A stretch of 64,000 nt of DNA from Thozetella sp. PMI_491 (taxonomy: Eukaryota > Ascomycota > Sordariomycetes > Chaetosphaeriales > Chaetosphaeriaceae), in assembly GCA_021432635.1 (NCBI GenBank), contig MU270079.1, forward strand, positions 1 through 64,000. Reading direction: 5' to 3'. Positions 1 through 9,724 of the stretch are shown here, piece after piece. The notes beneath the pieces are model-generated. The model was not told where the DNA came from and searched no databases. It was given only the letters and a program-made list of their open reading frames with translations. The first letter of the stretch is position 1; every line of letters starts with the position of its first letter. A program made the position numbers and the translations under genes.

Positions 1-1127
1 TAAGCTAGTTTTAGTCTTAGTCTTAATTAGTCTTAGTTAGTCTTAGTCAGGGCCTAGACTAGACTAACTAACTAAAATCACAACCCTGCTTGTATCGACA
101 GCAAATGCTACATGGCCTCAGAGCTATCGCTGCCGGGGCCGGGATGCAGTTCACATCGCATTTGGAGCGCATCAGGGGCATCACCGCTGCCAGAACGCAA
201 ATGTATAAAGAACGGCGAGTAGTGGTCCGCTTATGGCCCAATTATGCCTCGTGTGACATACGCGTTTAATCAAGTGTCTCGCCAGCTTTTTATGGACAAA
301 ATGGGACAAGGCCACCGCAACCGAACATTATTTTGCGAAGTCTTTCCGCATTAGGAAGGGTTGGTGGTATGCGAAAGTGTCCATTCAATGTGCGAATGCG
401 AGACTGTCGATGCAATTAGGAAGTCATCAACTTGGTGGTGTGCGCAGCCTACGTAACCGACATGATTGGCTTTCTAGCGACGCTGGAGGTGGCACCTATT
501 TATAACGCGAATGGCTGCTGAATGACTACTCAGGGCGCTTGTGTCGACTGTCGGTCGCGTCTAGCTCTTTTTGGGGCATTTGCGTGCACGCAAAAAAGGT
601 CGAATGTGGCTTATCCAGACACCCATTTCGGCGAGAGCCAATCAACACCACAGACCGCCCACCGAAATAGGCCCTTCTCGCTTCTCTCCTGTGCAGCCCA
701 AGCCTCAGCTGCTCTGCAGTAGCTTGTGCATTTTTGAATCAGCCCCCTATTCGAGGACTCAGGTCTCAGTGCGAGTGGGTCGGAGTTAGGCAGTGATTTG
801 CCCTATTCTTCGCAAACATGTTGCGGCGGTTGATAGCCGCCTGGCCCCCCAAGTCCTTACTCATCCTGCATGTACCTGGTTCAGCTTTTCGGACTACCAA
901 CTGCAGCCCGCCTTGTCACTATCGCCGTTGACGATTTTGTCGATCCCTAAGACGGACGCTAGATGGTCTAGATTATTATATAACTGTCCCTACCATGCGC
1001 GCCCAGGCTTTGTTGACCCCATCACGGCCTCCATCGACTAGCCACAACTTGCCATTTTCTCCCTCTACATCCGGCTATCTCTGAGGTGCTGGTCTCTCGT
1101 AATCGTCTTCTCTGTTTCTTCGCAATC
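1..1127. other. Intergenic, with TTAGTC-rich start
   Basis: No convincing gene is seen. The first 80 bases carry irregular TTAGTC/TTAG hexamers and then a partial inverted copy (GACTAGACTAACTAAC) around the centre AGGGCCT, so this stretch can fold on itself. The open frames between 522 and 1041 are short, overlap one another in different frames and have no recognisable product. The last part is the promoter and leader of the membrane protein that follows. Confidence 0.5.
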
Positions 1128-2452
1128 ATGTCTGGAGTTCACAACATCACTGTCCCATATGTGGACCTGGACCACTTCGATTGGTCTTTTCATCGCACCG
1201 GCCCCTTGCCATGGAACCAGACAGTTTGTATGTACTTCTCTAACGAATGCCATCACTAGCCAGTCACTAACTTGATATGCCGAAGGGTCTCTATTGGCCG
1301 TGTTTACGGCGCTACCAATCTGGATGACGGTGGAATTGACAGTGTGGGCATTCTATGTCTTTCGAAAGTACAACAATCTGTACTTCTGGAGCACACTCGT
1401 TTGTGACTGGGGTACCACCATACACGCCATCGGCTTCGTGCTTAAGTGGTGTGTGCCGCAGTGCAGCTGGATCATTTCGACGGTCCTAGCCGAGATCGGC
1501 TGGGTCAGTATGGTGACTGGCTTCTCGGTCGTGTTGTACTCGCGCCTCCGCCTTGTCGAGCGTTTCCTGCCGCGCAACACAGGCCGTTGGGTTCTGGCCA
1601 TGATCATCATCGATGCTCACTTGCTGCACATCCCTACCATCGTCTTTCAGTTTCTTACCAGCAACGCGCCTACCCACAACCAGTTCGTCTGGTACATGGA
1701 GCCCATGGAGCGTGTCCAGATCATGTGGTTCTCGATCCAAGAAATCGTCATCTCCGCCCTCTACATCTACGCTACGGTGCAGGTACGTCTCCCCGTTCTC
1801 CTTTTGCCATTTTCATCGAATATCGGGAGCTTTTGAGCTCCTCTTGAGACATGCTCCGGGTAGCTACAGCAACGTCCATTTTAGGAGGTCACTAACACTG
1901 AGCCGTGGATAGATGCTCAAGCACTCCATTGCTTTCAACCCAAAGGTACGAAATACCTTCTGGGTTATGATCGCCGTCCAGATCATCGTCATCTTGGCCG
2001 ATGTGCTCGTTATCACCCTCGACTACTGCGAATACTTCCAGCTCAAAGCGGTCATCCACAGTTTTGTCTACGCCCTCAAACTGCAGCTCGAGTTCGTGAT
2101 CTTGAATCGCTTCCAGAAGGTCATCAAGAAGAACAACCTCTCGGACCAGAATCCCGACAACCTCCAGTTTAACAGCTTTGAGTTCCCCTCGACTAGCTCC
2201 CCTGCCCTTGCATCGGACAAGCGGTGGTGGAGCAACTTCTCGTTCATTTCCTCAAGTCCCTCCAAGCCCGGCTCGGGCAGCGAGAAAGCTTGGACGTCAC
2301 ATCCAAGCTACGACAAGGATGGGAGCCCCGTCGGCGCTAGCCCTAAGCAGCTCTCTGTCGAGGCGGGACAGCCGACGTCAGCCATGTGGGAGCAGCTACC
2401 ACAGCTTCAGCCTCGACACGCATCGGGATCTGTTGCGATAGTCAGGGAGTGA
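1128..2452 (+). CDS. Seven-helix fungal membrane protein (DUF7703-like)
   Basis: Three exons: 1128-1227, 1286-1782 and 1913-2452, giving about 378 residues. Both introns have GT-AG ends with branch-like CTAAC, and all phases agree; the first join makes a Trp codon. The N-terminus is short and extracellular-like with an N-glycosylation sequon (NITV). About seven hydrophobic segments follow between residues 34 and 250, including FYVFRKYNNLYFWS after the first helix. The tail is polar, Ser/Pro-rich and probably cytosolic. The layout and the LYFW motif resemble the fungal DUF7703 integral-membrane family, which has no established function; a receptor-like role would be speculation. The start was chosen because it is the first ATG that splices in phase into the membrane region. 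Confidence 0.8.
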
Positions 2453-3433
2453 CATATTACTGGCCGAAAAGAGAATGGCATTCGATGCAGTACCATGCCT
2501 TCATTTGGTGGAAATGCTCTCGAATGGTGCCCACAAAACCTTTAATGTCACTTAATATGTTGTTGTAATAGCGATACCGCACGCCATCATAGATAGACGG
2601 TAATTACAGTAGACGAAAATGGTAATGATAATGTGCGAAATACTTCTGTGGAGGATAATCTGGGGATGCCATAAGTTTAACGGCACTGTCAGAGCGTCTT
2701 GTCGCACCTGAGTTCTCCAGTTAACCCCGCGGGGTGGCCGTGCCAAGACCCGAGCCCCGCAAGCCACTAAGACTTCCCCCCGGCTTCGGGGCCTTCTGTG
2801 CAGCACCCGTCATCAAAGCTATGGAACGTTGTCCAGTGCGCTACCATCATTAGGTACAAATTTTCTGAATCAGCAGATTTTCACAATCGCTCGAGAAATT
2901 TCGCTGCAAAAAGCAACTAAGGTGGTCCATACGTCGTGTTTTGTAGTGTCTTCGGCTTCAGTCCCGTCGGAGCCGTTGCAGCATTCGGAGCCGTTGCGCC
3001 CTCCCGTGACTAAGACCGATAGCGTCCACCGGCCCGAGCATCTAGAGGCCTGCGTGTGCCTATCGGAGGAGAAACATTGCCTAATTGCATAAGATATCGT
3101 TGCCCCGGCCCGGTTTCTATCCCAGTCGCCCGAACGTTCCTCCGCTCCGACCCCGGTCCCGTTATCTCTCCGGAGCCGCCAGTCCCAGGGTATATACGGC
3201 GCTTGTAGAGACATCTCGGTTGGCTAGCCAGACTGAATCTTTGATTTCACAAAAACTGCGTCATTGAACACGTATTGGGTGCACTGCATTGTCCGCGCTG
3301 AAAACTGGTGCACCTGGGGGCTGATAGCTGAGACCCAAGGCCTTATCTAGCTCAGTTCTTCAGTTTTCCTCCCGCTGTCGCGATCCAGCTTTTCACTGTC
3401 CAGTTGCAACTTACGAACAACCACCGAGTCACT
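2453..3433. other. Intergenic between membrane protein and amine oxidase
   Basis: No gene is recognised. Short overlapping frames on both strands at 2829-3267 have no family resemblance and unlike codon use. The final 100 bases are pyrimidine-rich, as is common in a fungal 5' leader, and end in the amine oxidase start. Confidence 0.5.
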
Positions 3434-5539
3434 ATGCTACTACAAGGCCACCCATTTGACCCCTTGGGGCCGGAGGAAATCTCCAAGGCAAGTTGCATTG
3501 GATGGTCCCCATTCTAGCTAGGACCCCGTGCTTATACCGTGGTTGCACAGGCCGCCAAGATTGCCCAGGCGGCATTCCCAGAAGACAAGCCAAACTTTCG
3601 GGTCATTACCCTCAAGGAGCCGGCAAAGAAGGAAATGGTTGTGTTTCTTGATAAGGAGCGTGCCAGGGAGCCAGTACCGGCGCCAGCGCGCTGCGCGCTT
3701 GTCCAGGTGATGATATTCCCGGCGCAAGGCCCCGGGCAGCTCCATGAGTTAATCGTCAACCTCGACCTCTCCACGGTTGTTTCCAAGGTATATCTTGCTG
3801 GCCGGCACTCTCACGTCGACCCGGCGTATATGCAGGCTGTTGAGAAGGCATGCCGGGCAGACCCGCGGATCCAGACCGAGATCGACAAGCTGAAGTTGCC
3901 CGCCGAGGCTAGCGTCGTCATCGAGCCCTGGACCTATGCCACAGACGGCATGAATAACATGGCGGAACGCGTAACTCAGTGCTGGTTTTACATGCGACTG
4001 CTAGGCCACACCGACGCCAACTATTACGCCTATCCACTTGATCTCTGCGCGGAAGTCTCAGAGCGGCTCGAGGTTACCAAGATCTACCACCTCCCGTCAT
4101 CCGCTGAGGAGCGCATCCGCGATGAGCCGCGACCCTACGATAGCCGCAAGGTACAGGATACTTCAACCAGCGAGTATCATCCAGACCTGCGGCCGCCGCC
4201 CCGGACAACCACCAAGCCCTACCAGGTCGTTCAGCCGGAGGGACCGTCGTTTCAAACAGACGGGAACTTCTTGACCTGGGAGAAGTGGAGCTTGCACGTC
4301 GGCTTCAATTACCGCGAAGGTCTGACGCTGCATGATGTCCGTTACGACGGCCGCAGCCTCTTCTACCGTCTCTCGCTGGCCGAGATGTTTGTTCCTTACG
4401 GCGATCCCCGGAGCCCGTATCCTCGCAAGGGAGCCTTCGATCTTGGCAACGATGGCGCGGGCATCACCGCCAACAACTTGCGCCTGGGCTGTGACTGCCT
4501 GGGGACGATCAAGTACTTCGACGCATGGCACAACACTAGCACAGGCGAGCCGATGAAGCTTCCAAACGTAGTGTGCTGCCACGAGCAGGATGACGGTATC
4601 CTGTGGAAGCACACCAACTTCCGCACCGAGAATGCTGTCGTGACTCGGTCACGTATCCTTGTGCTGCAGACCATTATCACAGTTAGCAACTATGAGTATA
4701 TCTTCGCTTTTCAGTTCGGTCAGGACGCCTCGATACACTACGAAGTCCGAGCCACGGGCATTCTCTCCACAGTACCGATTGGCATCGGCGACAAAGTGCC
4801 GTATGGAACCGTAGTCGCTCCTGGGGTTATGGCACCGTACCACCAGCACTTGTTCAGCCTCCGGATTGATCCGGCAATCGATGGTCACGCCAACACGTTA
4901 CAAATAGAAGAATCCGAGGCCATGCCTCTCGATGACCCAGCAGTGCACAATCCGTTCGGCGTGGGCTACATCACCAAAGCATATAACGTTGAGCATGAGA
5001 CGGGACTGGATCTTGACTTCACGAAGAACCGTATCTTCAAGATCATCAACGAGAGCCAGATAAACCCGATCACCGGCACTCCGGTGGGTTTCAAGTTGTA
5101 TCCAAGCTACAGCCAGATGCTGCTTGCTAACCCGGCCTCCTACCACGCGCGACGGTCGGAATTCGGACAGCATGCGGTCTGGGTCACGCGCTACAGTGAC
5201 GACGAGATGTTTCCTTCAGGCCGTTACACTATGCAGTCAGAAGGTGGCGAGGGCATCGCGTCCGCCATCAAGCAGCGCAAGGAAGATCCCAACAGTGAGA
5301 CCTCGGTGAGGAGCCAGGACATCGTCATTTGGCACAGCTTTGGATCGACACACAACCCCCGCATTGAGGACTGGCCGGTGATGCCTTCTGAGAAGATGAC
5401 TGTTGGCCTCAAACCGGTCAACTTCTTTTCGGGAAATCCGGGATTAGATGTGGCTGTTTCGACACAGGAAAAGAACCGGAGTGTGCTGGTCACGGATACT
5501 GTTGCATCCCCTCAAAACTCCTGCACGCCAAAGTTGTGA
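3434..5539 (+). CDS. Copper amine oxidase
   Basis: Oxidises primary amines to aldehydes with release of ammonia and hydrogen peroxide, using copper and a tyrosine-derived topaquinone (TPQ). Two exons, 3434-3487 and 3551-5539, give about 680 residues, a normal length for the family. The TPQ precursor lies in the N-Y-E motif (Tyr about 399). The catalytic-base Asp is in AFDLGNDGAG (about 315). Copper ligands are the HQH pair in YHQHLF (about 449 and 451) and the His in IVIWHSF (about 613). No signal peptide is seen and the C-terminus is not a clear SKL, so cytosol or peroxisome are both possible. The N-terminal exon (PFDPLGPEEIS) matches the usual fungal start. The single intron has a GC donor. 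Confidence 0.95.
3488..3550 (+). other. GC-AG intron in amine oxidase
   Basis: The donor reads AAG|GCAAGT and the acceptor CACAG|GCC. The join is in phase and gives PEEIS-K-AAKIAQ, the conserved N-terminal run of the family. The only GT in reach does not restore the frame with a normal-length intron; the one in-phase alternative would leave just 31 nt. Confidence 0.75.
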
Positions 5540-6129
5540 CGTAGTAACTCCGACCCGACGCACTGCTGGTACCGGCGACTTGGGGTCTTGATTTTGATGA
5601 TTGTATTTCCTAGTCATGAGAGTAGATGTAGAGGCTTAGAAGTCATGATAGCCACCTACAAACAAACGAAGGAACAACGAGTGACCGTATTGGCCTCTGC
5701 CTGCCACCGCAATATGCCGGCGACTGGCGACCTGGTGGGCGAATGAACTCCCGATCTTACCTGGCCTTGCTATAGGGCTTGCCAAGACGGTGGTGTAGTT
5801 TAACTTGACTCGTGCCGTGTTATAACCAAGCTCGGAGTCGCTCGTGCCAGGTGCTCTATTCTTCATCTATTCGAGCTGCAAGCCAAGCCATAGGTGTGTG
5901 CTACAAGTAGGACTTAGTCGGTGTCCGCAATTAGCCTAGCTCTCGAATCTCAGCTCTCGGTCAGGCCATGAGCATTTGGGCTGAAGAGCTGAGCCACAGC
6001 TGTAGTACTCTACCGAAATATCACGATACCACTTCCCTTTTATTCACCTACCTCAGAGGAGGGGTAAAATCTTGTCAAAAACACTAATCGGTATCTGCTG
6101 TTACGATCCGCGAAATCGCAGCCAGGAAA
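5540..6129. other. Intergenic
   Basis: This is the 3' flank of the amine oxidase, followed by sequence in which no gene is seen. Confidence 0.5.
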
Positions 6130-7125
6130 ATGAAGGGCGCCAACGATCCAGAGCGGCAGCACAATGCAGAGCGACAAGACGATTCAAGCTGGCAAGGCAA
6201 CTTGCCCTGTTGCCACGGGGAGCGAGATGGCTGCTTGAACCACAACCCCCAGAAATCTCTTACGTTCTATGACAAAACACTCTCACTCGGTGACAAGGCC
6301 GCGAAGTCCAATTCCAAAGCTCCCGCTGCTGGTATTGACCTGTTCCTCCCGGAGCAAGTGTGGAGCCAAGTACCTCGAACTCCCACATACCTCGACGCGC
6401 TGCCCCGAATTCACCCCAGCGTTCCCTACAGCCTATCATTCTATCATGTCAACGCGGCCATCAGGTCCTACACACAACAAGCCGGAAATTCCGTGTCCAG
6501 TTCCGGGGCGCGTCTTACAGCCCTAACCTGTCGCGGGACACATGGGTCACGGCCAACTATCCACTGGACGGCGACGCCGCAGATCGTCTCCACTTCATCC
6601 GGCCCAACATTCCTGCTGCAATACAGCCTATCCTTTTCTATCAATGATATCGTCGAAAGGACTGCGTCCGGTGCCTGGAGCGCCGGATACAAGAAAAACT
6701 GGTTCGTGTCGCCGGGATATCGCAGCTTTGCGCTATGCCACCACATGCGCCGTATCTTCCGGTCGCACTGGTCTTCCATCACCCAAAAACAAGGCCTCAG
6801 GGCCGGTGTGGCTTTCAGTCTCAAGAATATCTTGAAGCAGGAGTTTCAGGCCGAATGGCGTTCCGAGCTCGGCATCCAGCCCGTCAATATGTGCTGCGGC
6901 ATGTGCTATACCGACTCGTCCATGAGCTTTTTCCTTCATGAGAGGAGTGTATGGGTCAATATTACTGCGGATAAAGACCTCGGCTCGGGAGATTGGCCGT
7001 GCCTGAAATGGGACATGGCCCTCCGCGGCACGCCCACTCAGAGGGACAAGGCGGACTTCATGAGGATGCGGCGAGACTTTACAGCATCGCCCAGCCATCT
7101 GGGAGGCCCCTCCAAGCCATCCTAG
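6130..7125 (+). CDS. Unrecognised open frame, possible degraded gene
   Basis: A 331-codon open frame begins at ATG 6130 and has no family resemblance that I can name. It has no signal peptide or membrane segment. Other frames here are also open (6360-6647 plus, 6733-7236 minus), and part of the 6360 frame (FRVQFRGASYSPNLSRD) looks as protein-like as the main frame. This could mean a spliced gene whose exons lie in different frames, or a decayed gene. The stretch LPEQVWSQVPRTPTYLDALP is the most protein-like part of the main frame. Low confidence that the whole frame is translated. Confidence 0.3.
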   Translation: MKGANDPERQHNAERQDDSSWQGNLPCCHGERDGCLNHNPQKSLTFYDKTLSLGDKAAKSNSKAPAAGIDLFLPEQVWSQVPRTPTYLDALPRIHPSVPYSLSFYHVNAAIRSYTQQAGNSVSSSGARLTALTCRGTHGSRPTIHWTATPQIVSTSSGPTFLLQYSLSFSINDIVERTASGAWSAGYKKNWFVSPGYRSFALCHHMRRIFRSHWSSITQKQGLRAGVAFSLKNILKQEFQAEWRSELGIQPVNMCCGMCYTDSSMSFFLHERSVWVNITADKDLGSGDWPCLKWDMALRGTPTQRDKADFMRMRRDFTASPSHLGGPSKPS

Positions 7126-7637
7126 GTACTGGAATACTCTACTGCCTTTGCACAAGTACGAGCTACTGCTGGAGTCGGGCCGGCAGGGGAGTTGCTCAGG
7201 GGCGATTGGGAAGGCCAAATTACGTGACGGTCCCAAGTTAACCCCGATTTAAACATGTATTTCTTTAAGCGTTAGCTATAACTAGGCGTCATAAATTGAT
7301 TCAAAATGTTCAACAAGACGAAATAGGGTGAATCTTGGCATCTATTAAAGGGTGACATTTCAATCTTCAAGAATACGAAATGAATTCCATAGCAAGTCTT
7401 GTTTTGCAATGTCCTGCAGGGTTACCCAGGTGCGAAAGGCCATGGACAGCCTTACTCTCACTGATCAAGGTATTCCCTCACATGTCACTCACTTGCACCT
7501 CTCGCATAACGCATCCCCGACCACCTGGTTGGCGCCTCCCTCGTCTCTTATCTCCTCTCTTATCTCTCTGCGATCTGTGAGCTCAGATTGAAAAGGCAAA
7601 ATTTTGGCCTCCTCCTTCAGCAATGGCATAAGTTAGA

Positions 7638-7870
7638 GGTGCGTGGCTCAGTTGGCTAAGGCTGGCTGACCGCGCAGACTACCTCCGCTGAGTGTCTGGG
7701 TTCGACTCCCCACCCAGTGTATAAAAAAGCGCGAATTCCAGGTCTCGAGATCTGCCAGCCTTCTGTCCCAGACAGTTGCCGCCGGGCCTGTGAGCTTTCT
7801 CTAACACCCAACCCGGGCCTTGGTTGGGTGTTCGAGTTTTGCCACTTGGATGGTTTTTTTTTCTTTTTAT
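7638..7870 (+). repeat. tRNA-derived SINE-like element
   Basis: The head carries a near-perfect Pol III A box (TGGCTCAGTTGG, from 7643) and a B box (GGTTCGACTCC, about 7699). Acceptor and T-stem pairing are poor, so it is not a working tRNA. Downstream is a perfect 11-bp inverted repeat (AACACCCAACC at 7803-7813 with GGTTGGGTGTT at 7822-7832, 8-nt loop). The element ends in a T run (7853-7862) that could stop Pol III. Head, body hairpin and T tail fit a SINE. Whether it is multicopy cannot be judged from one window. Confidence 0.5.
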
Positions 7871-8328
7871 TTCTCATTTCAAAAGAGGAAATCAAGTTAA
7901 ATAGTCGTGGAGACTTGCTTGTTTTGCTTATTTATTCTAACTAGTACTTTATCATGTTTGAATCACAAGCTGTCACTCTTGTTCTCTACTTTACAAATCA
8001 CTGTTGTAGGTCAGGTCATCGTTGCCAGAACGCATGGTGGACAATTCATATCCAACAGAAGCACATTCCTCGCTTATATGTCCACAGAGCGATATAATTC
8101 TCACGTTCATCCTGCGTCTTCGATGCAGAGCGTGACGTCAGCACACCCACGGCTGCTCATTGGAGCATTGCAACGAATGACATCTCATATTGATGCCGGC
8201 GCGCGGCGAGAGCCGAAAGGGCGGCATGTCAGCGTCGGCGGCTCGGCACTCATTGTGCCCCAGGTAAAGGTAACACGGCAGCATATAGCCTCGTAAATAC
8301 AAACACTTTGATGCCGTCTACTTATAGG

Positions 8329-8336
8329 TATAAAAG
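8329..8336 (+). promoter_or_regulatory. TATA box of the aldo-keto reductase gene
   Basis: TATAAAAG lies about 145 bp before the ATG at 8481. Confidence 0.5.
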
Positions 8337-8480
8337 GACGGGTTTCGGCAGGCAAACTTCTGTGAGCAATTTCTGTGAGCTAACCCCGAGTCACACTAAC
8401 CTGTGGCACATAGTCACAAGCCTGTCTAGGTCACCCGATCAAGCATCTATTTCGCATACCTATACACGCCTTTAAGAACC

Positions 8481-9532
8481 ATGTCTCCCGTTCATCCAGT
8501 TATACACTACGGCACTACGACATTTGGCTCCTCCCAGGTCCCCACCCTGCAGGACGAGAGCATTGTGTCCGAGTTCCTCGATGCCGTTCGCAGCACTGGG
8601 ATTGCCCAGATTGACACTGGCGCCCGCTACCCGCCCGACAACTATGGCGGCTCCGAGAGAATCTTGGGCGCCGTAAAAGCGCCAAGCAAAGGGTTTACCG
8701 TCAACACCAAGATCCTATTTACAGGGAATAACAGCGACGGCGCATTAAGTAAAGAGGCGGTGCGAAAAAGCGTAAAAAACAGCCTGAAGAATTTGGGAGT
8801 CGACAAAGTTGGTGTCTTGTATGCACATATTCCAGATAACGTCACACCACTCGAAGAACAAGCCGAAGCATTCAACGAGCAATATCAGGCTGGATATTGT
8901 GAAAAGGTAGGAGCAATCTAGAAACACGTCCCTAATGATAGCGATTCTAATTCGTCTCGCAGATCGGCATCTCCAACTTCCCCTCAGATATGCTCGAATC
9001 ATTCCTTGATATCTGTGAAAATAAGGGCTATGTAAAGCCATCCGTCTACCAAGGACCATATAACATTATCTTCCGCGACGCAGAAGACAAGTTATTTCCA
9101 CTCCTCCGGAAGCACAATATCACCTTCAACGCCTACTCCCCACTGGCAGCCGGCTTTCTGACAGGAAACTTGACCAGCGGCCGTGCCGAAGGCACGCGCC
9201 TGGGTTCCCCCTATGGGGCACACTTCCGGGGTTGGTACGATAAAGCCGAGTTCCATGCAGCCATCCGGAATCTGATGGATGTTATCGACCCGCGTGGCAT
9301 CAAGCCGACCGAGGCCGCTCTGCGCTGGCTGGCTTATCACTCGCCACTCACCGAAAAAGACGGTATCATTTTAGGCGCTACGAAGGTGGAGCAGATCCAG
9401 GAAAATATGGTTCACATTGCCAAGGGACCCCTCCCCGCGGACATTGTGGCTGTGATAAATAGAATCAAGGACACCGTGGGCGAGGCCACGAAGAGCATTC
9501 AGATTGACCCATCTATTTTGGCTCCCAAATAA
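8481..9532 (+). CDS. Aldo-keto reductase, AKR7-like
   Basis: NADPH-dependent reduction of aldehydes or ketones; the closest type I recognise is the aflatoxin-aldehyde-reductase-like AKR7 group. Two exons, 8481-8906 and 8963-9532, join in phase 0 across a GT-AG intron and give 331 residues, normal for the family. The catalytic tetrad is visible: Asp and Tyr in IDTGARY (about 44-50), Lys in NTKIL (about 76) and His in YAHIP (about 115). Later landmarks are GISNF, AYSPLAAGFLTG and the cofactor-site ILGATKVEQIQENM. It is probably cytosolic. The next gene, a phospholipase C-type esterase, is convergent. The substrate cannot be told from sequence. Confidence 0.93.
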
Positions 9533-9724
9533 AACGGCGGGAGTGTCTAGCTGGGGTCCGGTCTTTGCGCCGTAACTAGCCACCTTTTGGTAATTATATT
9601 TGCTCTACAATTCTAATTGCTCTATCGTATAGATAGTTGCTTTATCTTACTTCAATCCTATCAGTGTAAACGATGGATATGGCAGAGGAACAAATTGTAG
9701 CTTCGTCAACACCTAAGTATCGCC

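Larger units (their letters stand above)
7126..8480. other. Intergenic holding a SINE-like insertion and AKR promoter
   Basis: Apart from the tRNA-like element at 7638-7870 and the TATA box at 8329-8336, no gene is seen. The frame at 7907-8296 has no recognisable product. Confidence 0.5.

Noticed and set aside
1-80. Telomeric repeat
   Set aside because: Units are TTAGTC, not TTAGGG, and are irregular and inverted.
7638-7725. Functional tRNA gene
   Set aside because: A and B boxes are good, but acceptor and T-stem pairing fail, so a SINE-like head fits better.
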